DNA from: Kitasatospora sp. SUK 42
GTDB taxonomy: Bacteria > Actinomycetota > Actinomycetes > Streptomycetales > Streptomycetaceae
Direction: 5' to 3'
Assembly: GCF_015776785.2 (NCBI RefSeq)
Contig: NZ_LFMD02000005.1
Span: 93,307-129,589, forward strand
DNA: 36,283 nucleotides
Under the pieces are notes generated by a model. It did not search any database, was not told the origin of the DNA, and saw only the letters and a list, made by a program, of their open reading frames with translations. The stretch's first letter is position 1, and every line of letters starts with the position of its first letter. A program made the translations under genes and the position numbers. Of this stretch, positions 1 through 8,141 are shown piece after piece.

Positions 1-1
1 G

Positions 2-3000
2 AGCGGTCCGGCCGCTGCGGGCGAGAGCGCCTCCTCGGTCGACGGGCCGGGCCCGGGCGCCCACGTCAAGCCGATCGGTGTCAGCGTCGACGCCTCCGCC
101 GTGACGCTGACCCCGGACGCCGAGCTGCTCGGCGGCAAGGACACCGTCTGGCCGCTGTACCTCGACCCGACGTTCCAGCCCACGTCGCCCATGGGGACCA
201 GCCACTTCACCGAGGTGCAGCAGGGGTGCCCCGGCAGCCCGCAGTACGACATCGCCCAGGACAACGGCCAGGGCGTCGGCTACCAGCACTACAAGTCGAA
301 CTGCTACGGCATGGAGCGGGCGTACTACGAGCTCAACACCGGTGCCGTCGGCCCCGGGATGTACATCGACAGCGCCAAGATGGTCTTCACCGAGACCTAC
401 GCCGCCCGCGGGGACTGCAACATCACCGCCCCGGTCACCCTGAAGTGGATGCGGGACGGCATCGGCAACGGCACCGACTGGAACCACCAGCCGAGCGTCT
501 ACCAGGACATCGCCACCGAGCGGCCCAAGGGTGCCAGCAGCCCCTGTGGTTGGCAGACCGTCAACTTCGACGTCACCGGCGCCATCCGCTCCGTCGCCCA
601 GCTGGGCGTCAAGGTGTGGACGGTCGGGCTGTTCGGCGACGAGACCGCGTCGACGAACAACAACAACTTCATGCGGTTCAACACCAACCCGTACGTCCTC
701 GCGACCTACGACCTGCCGCCGAACACCCCCGACTCGATGTACACCACCCCCGACTCGGTCAACCCGAGCGGTGCGGCCTGCGGCAACGGGCAGCCGGGCT
801 GGATCGGCCGGACCGTCCAGCAGGGCAACGGCGCGGCCGACATCACCCTGCACGCGTACGGCTCCACGAACATGCCCGGTACCAACATCGTGGTGGGCTT
901 CCACGTCTGGGACAACATGGTCGCCGACGGCAACGGCAACCCCGCCGACGCGTCCTGGCCGACGAGTCAGTCCATCAACGGCCGGGGCTGGGGCGATGCC
1001 AACATCGGCGGGCCGGTCCAGGACGGCCACCAGTACGGCTGGAACGCCTGGACCAGCGATGGCCTGCTGGGCAGCGGCAACAGCCTCTACTGCTCCTTCA
1101 ACGTCGACCTCACCCCGCCGACCCTGGCGCAGATCGCGCCGTCGACCGTCTTCCCCCCGCTGGGCAGCGGGATCAAGCCGACCGGCCACGCCGGTGACGC
1201 CGGTGCCACCATCCGGGTGACCAGCACCGACCCCGTCCCCGGCGGCTGCACCCGCCTCAGCTGCCTCGCCAGCGGCGTCCGCGAGTTCCAGTACTCCCTC
1301 GACGACAACATCCCCACGACCGGTTACAGCGCCACGCCGGCGGGCGTGGACGCCAACGGTGTCGCGTACGCGGACCTCCCGATCAAGCTCAACCCCGACC
1401 AGTGGGGCGCCCACCGGCTCTACGTCCGCGCGGTGGACAACGCCGGCAACACCCAGCCGCAGGCCGCCACCTACGACTTCTACGCCCCCTGGAACCCGGC
1501 CACCAAGGTCGTCGCCGGTGACGTCGACCACGACGGCACCCCCGACTACCTGGTCCCCACCGCCGACGGCTCCCTCGCCCTGCTGCCGGGCAACAGCGAC
1601 TTCACGGCCCAGCCCGGCATCGCCTCGACCAGGTTCCAGAGCCCCGAGGGCGACAACCCCAACGGGGACAGCTGGAACAACTACCTGGTCGCGCACCGTG
1701 GTTCGATCAGCGAGAACAGCGTCGACGACCTGTTCGCCTACAGCAAGGCCAGCAAGCGGCTCTACGTCTACTTCAACGACGCCACGAGCGTCCCGGCCGG
1801 CACCCCGGGCCACTTCAGCAAGCGTTCCGGCATCGCACAGATCGGCAACAGCGACCTGTGCGCCAAGGGCGTCGACGGCACCTGGGGCAACATCACCCAG
1901 ATGACCGCGGTGAGTGCGACGGCCACCAGCCCCGGCCGGCCCAACCTCGTCACCATCGAGAACGGACACCTGCGCTACTACCCGGGCACTCCGCTCGGCG
2001 GCTGCCTGCTCGCCAAGGGCATCGAGCTCGGCGGCGACAACGAGGACTGGAGCGGCTTCACCCTCCTGGCCCCCGGCATCATCGGCAACGCCCCGGCACT
2101 GTGGGTCCGTGACAGCGTCACGGGCGCGATCAGCACCTTCACGCTGCCGCTCGTCGACGACGGCAAGCCCGCGGCGAAGTCCCTGCACGTGCCGACCCGC
2201 CAGAAGCTGGTCTCGGCCGTCACCAACGCCGCGGGCGCGAACATGTGCGCCGACATCTACGGCGCCCGCACCGACAACGGCACCGCCGCCCAGCTCTACG
2301 ACTGCAACACCAGCAACGGCCAGCTGTTCACCCGCGCCACCGACGGCACCCTGCACGTCCTCGGCAAGTGCCTGGACGTCACCGGCGGTACCACCTACAA
2401 CGGCAGCAACATCCAGCTCTACGACTGCAACGGCACCGGCGCCCAGAAATGGGCCGACGGCCCCTACCCCGGCACCCTGCGGAACCCGCAGTCCGGCCGC
2501 TGCCTCGCCGTCCCCAACGGCAGGAACGACCCGGGCAACCGCCTCATCCTCTGGGACTGCATCGACGACTCCAGCCAGAAGTGGACCGCCCCGGCCGCCG
2601 GCCAGGTGATCCCCGGTGGCTTCAGCTCCGCCGCCTACCCCACCGTCGAATCCCCCGGTGACGTCAACGGCGACGGGAACCCCGATCTGATCACCACCGC
2701 CGCGGACGGCACCCTCGCCCTGTACCTGGGCACCGCCCCCGACGCGGGCCTGCCGCGCTTCAACCCCCCGCGCGTCCTGCCCGTCCCCGCACCCGTCAGC
2801 TACAACATCAACTCCGCCTACAACCCCACTCGCTGCCTCGACAACTGGAGTGCCGCCAACGGCACCAACCTGCGGTTCTACAACTGCTGGAGCGGCGCCA
2901 CCCAGAAGTTCACCTTCGCCACCGACGGCACCCTGCGCACCGGCGGCCGCTGCGTCTCCACCAAGGACAACGCGACGAACAACGGCGCCGAGGTCACTGT

Positions 3001-3187
3001 CAACGACTGCACCGGAGCCACCGGCCAGGTCTGGACTCTGCGTGCCGACGGCACCATCTACAACCCGACCGCCGACCGCTGCCTCGAACTGCCCGGCTGG
3101 AAGGACGACAACGCCACCGCCATCGGCATCTGGGACTGCCTCGGCAACGCCAACCAGCGTTGGACGATGTACCCCAACGCCGCCTGA
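2..3187 (+). CDS. Large secreted ricin-B lectin / FG-GAP repeat protein (5' end outside window)
   Basis: The frame is open from base 2, so the gene starts upstream; the GTG at 101 is only an internal candidate. Counting from that GTG, the N-terminal third has a 'YLDPT' segment and a DNRLRE-like beta domain (about residues 20-205), then an Ig/bacterial-surface-like part. FG-GAP-type calcium-loop segments (DVDHDGTPD near 475, DVNGDGNPD near 855) suggest beta-propeller blades. Two ricin B-type beta-trefoils follow, at about 700-836 and 900-1028, each with repeated QxW-like endings (AQKW, SQKW, TQKF, GQVW, NQRW) and paired Cys. Ricin B domains bind carbohydrate, so the product is probably an extracellular protein acting on or attached to polysaccharide. 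No catalytic domain is visible in this part, and the second trefoil ends at the stop codon. The family is common in Streptomyces; the substrate is unknown. Confidence 0.85.
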   Translation, partial: SGPAAAGESASSVDGPGPGAHVKPIGVSVDASAVTLTPDAELLGGKDTVWPLYLDPTFQPTSPMGTSHFTEVQQGCPGSPQYDIAQDNGQGVGYQHYKSNCYGMERAYYELNTGAVGPGMYIDSAKMVFTETYAARGDCNITAPVTLKWMRDGIGNGTDWNHQPSVYQDIATERPKGASSPCGWQTVNFDVTGAIRSVAQLGVKVWTVGLFGDETASTNNNNFMRFNTNPYVLATYDLPPNTPDSMYTTPDSVNPSGAACGNGQPGWIGRTVQQGNGAADITLHAYGSTNMPGTNIVVGFHVWDNMVADGNGNPADASWPTSQSINGRGWGDANIGGPVQDGHQYGWNAWTSDGLLGSGNSLYCSFNVDLTPPTLAQIAPSTVFPPLGSGIKPTGHAGDAGATIRVTSTDPVPGGCTRLSCLASGVREFQYSLDDNIPTTGYSATPAGVDANGVAYADLPIKLNPDQWGAHRLYVRAVDNAGNTQPQAATYDFYAPWNPATKVVAGDVDHDGTPDYLVPTADGSLALLPGNSDFTAQPGIASTRFQSPEGDNPNGDSWNNYLVAHRGSISENSVDDLFAYSKASKRLYVYFNDATSVPAGTPGHFSKRSGIAQIGNSDLCAKGVDGTWGNITQMTAVSATATSPGRPNLVTIENGHLRYYPGTPLGGCLLAKGIELGGDNEDWSGFTLLAPGIIGNAPALWVRDSVTGAISTFTLPLVDDGKPAAKSLHVPTRQKLVSAVTNAAGANMCADIYGARTDNGTAAQLYDCNTSNGQLFTRATDGTLHVLGKCLDVTGGTTYNGSNIQLYDCNGTGAQKWADGPYPGTLRNPQSGRCLAVPNGRNDPGNRLILWDCIDDSSQKWTAPAAGQVIPGGFSSAAYPTVESPGDVNGDGNPDLITTAADGTLALYLGTAPDAGLPRFNPPRVLPVPAPVSYNINSAYNPTRCLDNWSAANGTNLRFYNCWSGATQKFTFATDGTLRTGGRCVSTKDNATNNGAEVTVNDCTGATGQVWTLRADGTIYNPTADRCLELPGWKDDNATAIGIWDCLGNANQRWTMYPNAA

Positions 3188-3201
3188 CCACGCATGACAC
3201 C

Positions 3202-3240
3202 AGCGGGGCCCCCGGCGCACCCGGCGCCGCGGGCCCCGCT
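3202..3240 (+). terminator. Stem-loop terminator after the lectin gene
   Basis: Two perfect 10-base arms (AGCGGGGCCC at 3202-3211, GGGCCCCGCT at 3231-3240) enclose a 19-base GC-rich loop, starting 14 bases after the stop. There is only a short T-rich stretch (CGTTTGTG) after it, which is usual for Streptomyces terminators. Confidence 0.7.
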
Positions 3241-3282
3241 CGTTTGTGTCCGGGCACGCCACGTGTCGGGAGAAGTTGACAT

Positions 3283-3298
3283 GTCGGGAGTTTCCGAC
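3283..3298. promoter_or_regulatory. Possible ArsR operator with TTGACA box
   Basis: A short inverted repeat (GTCGG at 3283-3287, CCGAC at 3294-3298, 6-base spacer) lies directly before the ArsR start. A perfect TTGACA is at 3276-3281, and TGTCGGGA is directly repeated at 3264-3271 and 3282-3289. ArsR-family repressors commonly control their own promoters. No convincing -10 box is seen, so the assignment is weak. Confidence 0.35.
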
Positions 3299-3300
3299 GC

Positions 3301-3627
3301 ATGGTGGACCGCATGGCGGATGTCGATGTGTTCAGCGCGCTGGCCAACCCCGTGCGACGGAAGCTGTTGGAGAGCCTGCGGGAGGGGCCTCGGGCAGCCG
3401 GTGAGCTGGCCGGGGAGTTCGAGCTCAGCCGGCCGGCGGTCTCCGAGCACCTGGCGGTGCTGCGGAACGCCCGGCTGGTGCGCGAGGAACCGAGGGGGCG
3501 ACACCGCTACTACCACCTGGAGCCCGCCCCGCTCGCCGAGGTCGGGCAGTGGCTCCACCCCTTCGAGCACTACTGGCGGGCGCGGATGCGTTCGCTGCGC
3601 GAGCTCCTGGACGAGGAGAGTTCATGA
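3301..3627 (+). CDS. ArsR-family winged-helix transcriptional regulator
   Basis: This 108-residue protein is almost entirely an ArsR/SmtB winged helix: 'ALANPVRRKLLESLREG' (residues 13-29), a recognition helix 'LSRPAVSEHLAVLRNARLV' (about 41-59) and a wing 'GRHRYYHLEP'. There is no metal-binding Cys motif, so it belongs with the non-metal ArsR repressors that pair with SRPBCC proteins. ATG at 3301 is used; ATG at 3313 (MADVDVF) is an equally plausible start. Its stop overlaps the next start in ATGA, so the two genes are translationally coupled. The ArsR-SRPBCC pair is a widespread actinobacterial arrangement in which the partner may bind the effector; that role is inferred. Confidence 0.9.
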   Translation: MVDRMADVDVFSALANPVRRKLLESLREGPRAAGELAGEFELSRPAVSEHLAVLRNARLVREEPRGRHRYYHLEPAPLAEVGQWLHPFEHYWRARMRSLRELLDEESS

Positions 3628-4028
3628 CCGAGAAGGCCGCGATCCACTGCGACGAGTTCCTGCCGTACCCGCCCGCGCGGGTGTGGGAGGCGCTGACCGA
3701 TCCGGAGCTGCACGCACGGTGGTGGGCCTCCGGGGACGTGAAGGCGGTGGTGGGGCACCGGTTCACGCTGGACATGGGGCCGTTCGGGCAGCAGCCCTGC
3801 CAGGTGGTCGAGGTGGAGGAGGAACGGCTGCTGAAGTACTGCTTCGCCGAGGGGACGCTGGACACCACCGTCACCTGGCGGCTGGTGCCCGAGGGCCACG
3901 GGACGCGGCTGCTGCTGGAGCACGCGGGCTTCGACCTGGACACCCCAATGGGCCGGCAGGCGCACCAGGGCATGGGGCAGGGCTGGCCGTCGGTGCTGCG
4001 CCGGATCGCCCCCGCGCTCGCGGAGTGA
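3624..4028 (+). CDS. SRPBCC / AHSA1-family protein
   Basis: A 134-residue protein of the START/Bet v1-like SRPBCC superfamily, AHSA1 (activator of Hsp90 ATPase homolog 1) subfamily. Hallmarks are the N-terminal 'PPARVWEALTDPELHARWWA' (about residues 16-35), the 'VVEVEEERLLKYCF' strand pair and the C-terminal amphipathic helix 'GMGQGWPSVLRRI'. The fold makes a hydrophobic cavity for small lipophilic ligands. ATG at 3624 sits in the ATGA overlap with the upstream ArsR gene, preceded by GAGGAGAG as ribosome site. It probably works with that regulator, perhaps as a ligand-binding partner; the ligand is unknown. It ends 10 bases before the convergent PPOX gene. Confidence 0.88.
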   Translation: MTEKAAIHCDEFLPYPPARVWEALTDPELHARWWASGDVKAVVGHRFTLDMGPFGQQPCQVVEVEEERLLKYCFAEGTLDTTVTWRLVPEGHGTRLLLEHAGFDLDTPMGRQAHQGMGQGWPSVLRRIAPALAE

Positions 4029-4038
4029 GAGCGGGTCC

Positions 4039-4440
4039 TCAGGCCCGGCCGAGCACCCGGTCGACGGTGATCTCGATGACCACCCGGTCCGGGTTCGCCC
4101 GGGGCTCGCGGTAGCGCTCGGCGTAGCGCCGCTCCGCGTCGGCGACCTGCTCGGGCGCGTCCCGCAGCACCGCCACGCCCTCCAGGGTGGACCAGCGGGC
4201 CCGGTCCACCTGGCAGACCGCGACCCGCAGGCCTTCCGGCCCGGCCACGGCGACGTTGCGCGCCTTGCGGCTGGTGCGGCTGGTGATCACCCGGGCGATG
4301 CCCGCCTCCGGCTGGAAGGTCACGCCGACCGGCACCACGTGCGGCGTGCCGTCGGGGCGGGTGGTGGTCAGGGTGGCGATGTGCCGCTCGCGCCAGAAGG
4401 CGAGGAAGGCGTCATCGAGGTCGCGCGGGTCGTGGGCCAT
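4039..4440 (-). CDS. PPOX-class F420-dependent / pyridoxamine-phosphate-oxidase-fold enzyme
   Basis: A 133-residue split-barrel flavin/deazaflavin protein. The N-terminal 'HIATLTTTRPDGTPHVVPV' (about 20-38) is the signature strand pair of the Rv1155-like PPOX family, followed by 'SRTSRKARNVA' (cofactor-phosphate contacts in the family) and 'DRARWSTLEGVAVL'. Such proteins bind F420 or FMN and reduce small, often unknown, substrates. ATG at 4440 (MAHDP) fits family length; a start at 4473 would add 11 unlikely residues. The gene is convergent with the SRPBCC gene and lies downstream, on the same strand, of the MBL/dehydrogenase pair, with a stem-loop between them. Confidence 0.85.
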   Translation of the reverse strand: MAHDPRDLDDAFLAFWRERHIATLTTTRPDGTPHVVPVGVTFQPEAGIARVITSRTSRKARNVAVAGPEGLRVAVCQVDRARWSTLEGVAVLRDAPEQVADAERRYAERYREPRANPDRVVIEITVDRVLGRA

Positions 4441-4453
4441 GATCGCGATCGTA

Positions 4454-4487
4454 CGGCCCCGGGGAACGATCAATTCCCCCGGGGCCG
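4454..4487 (-). terminator. Stem-loop between MBL gene and PPOX gene
   Basis: CGGCCCCGGGGAA at 4454-4466 pairs with TTCCCCCGGGGCCG at 4474-4487 with one bulged C and a 7-base loop. It lies after the MBL gene and only 13 bases before the PPOX start on the minus strand. It could end the dehydrogenase operon or attenuate read-through into the PPOX gene. Confidence 0.55.
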
Positions 4488-4534
4488 CACGAACGGTGTG
4501 AACCGACGGCCGCGACGGCCTCAGCGGCCGCGCC

Positions 4535-4566
4535 GCCTCAGTGACCGCGTGGCCTCAGTGACCGCG
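4535..4566. repeat. 15-bp direct duplication at the end of the MBL gene
   Basis: GCCTCAGTGACCGCG occurs at 4535-4549 and again at 4552-4566. The second copy contains the stop and last codons of the MBL gene, so the gene end was tandemly duplicated, probably by replication slippage. Confidence 0.8.
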
Positions 4567-5187
4567 CGCGATCCACTCCGGCAGGGCCGGGGCCTCGGCG
4601 CCGATCGTGGTCGGGTCGCCGTGACCGGTGCGCACCACCGTCTCGGCCGGGAGCGACAGCAGCCGCTCGCGGATCGAGTCGATGATGGTCGGGAAGTGCG
4701 AGAACGACCGCCCGGTCGCGCCCGGGCCGCCCTGGAACAGGGTGTCGCCGGTGAAGACGGTGCCCAGCTCCGGCGCGTACAGGCAGACCGCGCCCGGCGC
4801 GTGGCCGGGGGTGTGCAGCACGGTCAGCGCGGTGCCGGCCACCTCGATCCGCTGACCGTCGGCGAGTTCGCCGTCCGGCAGCCGCTCGGGGTGGGTGAGC
4901 CTCCACAGCGGCAGGTCGTCCGGGTGCAGCAGGATCGGCGCGCCGGTGCGCTCGGCCAGGGCCGGGGCGGCGTCGATGTGGTCGTTGTGCGCGTGGGTGG
5001 AGACGATCGCCAGCAGCCGGCGGCCGCCGAGCGCGGCCTCGATGGCCTCGGCGTCGTGCGCGGCGTCGATCACCACCGCCTCCTGGTCGTCGCCGACGAT
5101 CCAGACGTTGTTCTCGACCTCCCAGCTGCCGCCGTCGAGCTCGAACGTCCCGGCGGTGACCAGCCGGTCGATGCGGGCGTCGGTCAC
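4555..5187 (-). CDS. Metallo-beta-lactamase-fold hydrolase next to mscR
   Basis: A 210-residue MBL-fold hydrolase with a complete binuclear metal site: HAHNDH (His65, His67, Asp69, His70), 'HTPGHAPG', 'FTGDTLF' and the C-terminal 'TGHGDPT'. This layout is that of the glyoxalase-II/hydroxyacylglutathione-hydrolase-like group. GTG at 5187 overlaps the dehydrogenase stop by four bases (GTGA), showing translational coupling. In mycobacteria the mycothiol formaldehyde dehydrogenase MscR (Rv2259) is also followed by an MBL protein (Rv2260). By analogy this product may hydrolyse S-formylmycothiol to formate and mycothiol; that reaction is inferred from context, not from sequence. Confidence 0.9.
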   Translation of the reverse strand: MTDARIDRLVTAGTFELDGGSWEVENNVWIVGDDQEAVVIDAAHDAEAIEAALGGRRLLAIVSTHAHNDHIDAAPALAERTGAPILLHPDDLPLWRLTHPERLPDGELADGQRIEVAGTALTVLHTPGHAPGAVCLYAPELGTVFTGDTLFQGGPGATGRSFSHFPTIIDSIRERLLSLPAETVVRTGHGDPTTIGAEAPALPEWIARGH

Positions 5188-6269
5188 AGGATCACCACCG
5201 AGCGGAGCACGTCGCCGTGGTGCATGCGCTCGAAGGCCTGCTCCACCCCGTCCAGTTCGATGGTCTCGGTGACGAAGGCGCCGAGGTCCAGGCGGCCCTG
5301 GAGGTAGAGGTCGATCAGCATCGGGAAGTCCCGGGAGGGCAGGCAGTCGCCGTACCAGGAGGACTTGAGCGCGCCGCCGCGGCCGAAGACGTCCAGCAGC
5401 GGCAGTTCGAGGGTCATCTCCGGGGTGGGCACGCCGACCAGGACGACGGTGCCGGCGAGGTCCCGGGCGTAGAAGGCCTGCTTGTACGTCTCCGGGCGGC
5501 CGACGGCCTCCACGACCACGTCCGCGCCGTTGCCGCCGGTGAGCTCGCGGATCGCCTCGACCGGGTCGGTGGTGCGGGAGTTGACGGTGTGGGTGGCGCC
5601 GAGCGTACGGGCCGTCTCCAGCTTGCGGTCGTCGATGTCCACCGCGATGATCTTCGACGCGCCCGCCAGCCGGGAGCCCATCACGGCCGCGCCGCCGACG
5701 CCGCCGCAGCCGATCACCGCGACCGAGTCGCCCCGGCCCACGCCGCCGGTGTTGATCGCGGCGCCGAGGCCCGCCATCACGCCGCAGCCCAGCAGGCCCG
5801 CGACGGCCGGCTCGGCGGCCGGGTCCACCTTGGTACACTGCCCGGCCGCGACCAGGGTCTTCTCGGCGAAGGCGCCGATGCCCAGGGCCGGGGAGAGCTC
5901 GGTGCCGTCCAGCAGCGTCATCTTCTGCTTGGCGTTGTGGGTGTTGAAGCAGTACTGCGGGCGCCCGCGCTTGCAGGCGCGGCACTGGCCGCACACCGCG
6001 CGCCAGTTGAGGACCACGAAGTCACCGGGCTCGACCTCGGTGACGCCCTCGCCGACCGACTCCACGATGCCCGCGGCCTCGTGGCCGAGCAGGAACGGGA
6101 ACTCGTCGTTGATGCCGCCCTCGCGGTAGTGGAGGTCGGTGTGGCAGACACCGCAAGCCTGGATCCGGACCACCGCCTCGCCGGGGCCGGGATCCGGCAC
6201 CACGATCGTGGTCACCTCCACGGGCGCACCCTTGGCACGCGCGATGACTGCCTTGACCTGCTGGGCCAT
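5184..6269 (-). CDS. mscR: S-(hydroxymethyl)mycothiol dehydrogenase (zinc class III alcohol dehydrogenase family)
   Basis: A 361-residue zinc-dependent medium-chain dehydrogenase. It has the catalytic-zinc motif 'CGVCHTDLHYREGG' (Cys39), 'GHEAAG' (His63), the structural-zinc cysteines Cys93, Cys96, Cys99 and Cys107, the third catalytic Cys in 'LLGCGVMAG', and a Rossmann 'GCGGVGG'. The closest known family is the actinobacterial NAD/mycothiol-dependent formaldehyde dehydrogenase, which oxidises S-hydroxymethylmycothiol to S-formylmycothiol in the cytoplasm. Length and the coupled MBL partner both fit. ATG at 6269 is preceded by a GGAGGTGG ribosome site. It is the first gene of a two-gene operon reading away from the P450. 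General alcohol dehydrogenase activity cannot be excluded. Confidence 0.88.
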   Translation of the reverse strand: MAQQVKAVIARAKGAPVEVTTIVVPDPGPGEAVVRIQACGVCHTDLHYREGGINDEFPFLLGHEAAGIVESVGEGVTEVEPGDFVVLNWRAVCGQCRACKRGRPQYCFNTHNAKQKMTLLDGTELSPALGIGAFAEKTLVAAGQCTKVDPAAEPAVAGLLGCGVMAGLGAAINTGGVGRGDSVAVIGCGGVGGAAVMGSRLAGASKIIAVDIDDRKLETARTLGATHTVNSRTTDPVEAIRELTGGNGADVVVEAVGRPETYKQAFYARDLAGTVVLVGVPTPEMTLELPLLDVFGRGGALKSSWYGDCLPSRDFPMLIDLYLQGRLDLGAFVTETIELDGVEQAFERMHHGDVLRSVVIL

Positions 6270-6920
6270 CCGATTCCACCTCCGTCGGCCGGTGCGGCTC
6301 TGCTACCGGCGTGACCTGCGACAAACGACTGCAGAAGACTGCGCACGAAGCGTATCGTCCGCCGCCCCGGCCGCCGACGGACCGGGTCGGGTGATCCGGC
6401 TCACCGCGCGAACCGGGCCGGGCGGGCGGCGCGGCTCGCCCCTGGTACGTGCCGTGGGCATATCCGCCGCCTGACCGCGCCTCATGGGGCGCCCACCCCG
6501 GCGCTGCCCGATACCAGGGGCGCGCGGGTGGCACTGAGCGCCCATCAGTGCGCCTCGAACTGCCCGGAAAGCGCCGCCGTTGGCTCAAAGTGCCGCAGAC
6601 GGGTGCCCCGCCGTCCACGTACGGTCGTAGCAGAAGCGGTCCACGCGACCACGCTCAGCACACCTGCCCCACCCGTCGGCACGCCACCGCGCGCCGCACG
6701 TGCCGGGCGCGTACCGACCGTACGCCCCGCACGTTTCGCGCCACCCCGCGCACGGGCCCGCCCCCTGCGCGAGGTACGGCGCCCCCTCGTTCCCGGTCCG
6801 CCCGAACCCCGGCCGTGAGTCGAGCCGCCCTGGCCGAATCGCCCGTCCCCCGCACGATCCCGGATCCACCCCCCGTCGGGCCGCCCCGCGCGGTCCACCG
6901 CCCTGGAGTCTGGAGTACGG
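6270..6920. other. 651-base divergent intergenic region
   Basis: This stretch separates the divergent dehydrogenase and P450 genes and must hold both promoters. I find no convincing gene in it: the open frames crossing it have the wrong codon bias. It contains a 21-bp dyad (GCACTGA at 6531-6537, TCAGTGC at 6545-6551) and an 11-bp inverted pair (6437-6447 and 6512-6522). The P450 ribosome site GGAG is at 6912-6915. Confidence 0.6.
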
Positions 6921-8141
6921 ATGTCCACCGAGAACAGTGCGACCGGTACCGGCACCGGCACCGCCCCGCTCCCCCCGATGCACTGCCTGCGGCACCTGGA
7001 GCCCGGCCCGCCGCGGCTCGCGGCGCTGCCCACGGGCACCCCGGTCTGGCTGGTGAGCCGACACGCCGACGTTCGGCAGGTGCTGACCGACCCTCGCCTG
7101 GGCCGCGCCCCGCTCTACGCGCCGGACGCGCCGCCGCTCAGCACCGCGCCGAACATGCTGGACGATCCCCAGAGCATGCTGAACATCGACGGCGCCGAGC
7201 ACCAGCGGCTGCGCCGCACCGTGCAGCGGGCCTTCACGCCGCGCGCGATCGCCCGCTGGAAGCCCTGGGTGGCCTCGGTGGTCGAGTCGCTGATCGACGA
7301 GCTGATCGACCACGGCTCCCCGGCCGACATCGTCTCCACCTACACCCGGCCGCTGCCGGTCGTGGTGATCAGCCGTCTGATGGCGCTGGACAACCTGGAC
7401 ACCAAGCGGCTCGCCCACTGGAGCGACCACGCGCTCTCCACCACCGCCTACAGCGCCGACGCGATCCGCACCGCGATGGCCGACTTCGCCGCCTTCGGTG
7501 CCGAGGTGATCGCCGAGCGCCGCGCGAACCCCGGCGACGACCTGGTCAGCAGCCTGCTCGCGGCCGCCGCCGAGGACGGCTCGATCACCGAGCCTCAGCT
7601 CGTCGCGCTGGTCATCGGCCTGGTGGTGGCCGGGCACGAGACCACCATGACCAGCCTCGGCAACGCCCTGGTCTACCTGCTGGAGGACGGCCGCGACGCC
7701 TGGCAGCGGCTCGCCTCCGACGAGGACAGCGCCGCCGCCGCGACCGAGCAGCTGCTGCGCGCCGTGCCGCTCGGCGACGCCCGGGAGCGCACGCCCGGGC
7801 TGCTGCGCCGCACGATGGAGGACGTGGAGATAGGCGGGGTGGTGATACCGGCCGGCAGCGTGGTCGCCGCCGACATCAACACCGCCAACCAGGACCCGGC
7901 GGTCTTCACCGGGGATCTGCGCACCGAGCTGTTCTCCCCGCTGGCCGCGCCGCTGCTGACCTTCGGCGCCGGACCGCACCACTGCCTGGGCGCCTGGCTG
8001 GCCCGGATGGAGCTCGAACTCGGCCTGCACCGGCTGGCCCGCCGGCTGCCCTCGCTGCGGATGGTCGCGACAGCCGAGAGCATCGACTGGCGGCTCGGGC
8101 TGCTCACCCGCAGCCCCAACTCGCTGCAGGTCACCTGGTGA
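6921..8141 (+). CDS. Cytochrome P450 with Gln in place of the ExxR glutamate
   Basis: A 406-residue bacterial class I P450, a heme-thiolate monooxygenase. The I-helix oxygen-activation motif AGHETT is at 237-242, and the heme-binding loop FGAGPHHCLG is at 348-357 with Cys355 as axial ligand. C-helix residues 'EHQRLRRTVQRAF' are normal. In the K-helix, where 'EELLR' is expected, the sequence is Glu276-Gln277-Leu-Leu-Arg280, so the nearly invariant ExxR Glu is Gln (codon CAG, 7749-7751). ATG at 6921 follows GGAG. Its stop overlaps the ferredoxin GTG in GTGA, giving a redox pair. The substrate is unknown; the CYP family cannot be assigned from sequence reading alone. Confidence 0.92.
   Translation: MSTENSATGTGTGTAPLPPMHCLRHLEPGPPRLAALPTGTPVWLVSRHADVRQVLTDPRLGRAPLYAPDAPPLSTAPNMLDDPQSMLNIDGAEHQRLRRTVQRAFTPRAIARWKPWVASVVESLIDELIDHGSPADIVSTYTRPLPVVVISRLMALDNLDTKRLAHWSDHALSTTAYSADAIRTAMADFAAFGAEVIAERRANPGDDLVSSLLAAAAEDGSITEPQLVALVIGLVVAGHETTMTSLGNALVYLLEDGRDAWQRLASDEDSAAAATEQLLRAVPLGDARERTPGLLRRTMEDVEIGGVVIPAGSVVAADINTANQDPAVFTGDLRTELFSPLAAPLLTFGAGPHHCLGAWLARMELELGLHRLARRLPSLRMVATAESIDWRLGLLTRSPNSLQVTW

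Noticed and set aside
6437..6522. 11-bp perfect inverted pair (CGCCCCTGGTA / TACCAGGGGCG) 64 bases apart
   Set aside because: Several such pairs are expected by chance in a GC-rich window of this size, and nothing else supports a function.
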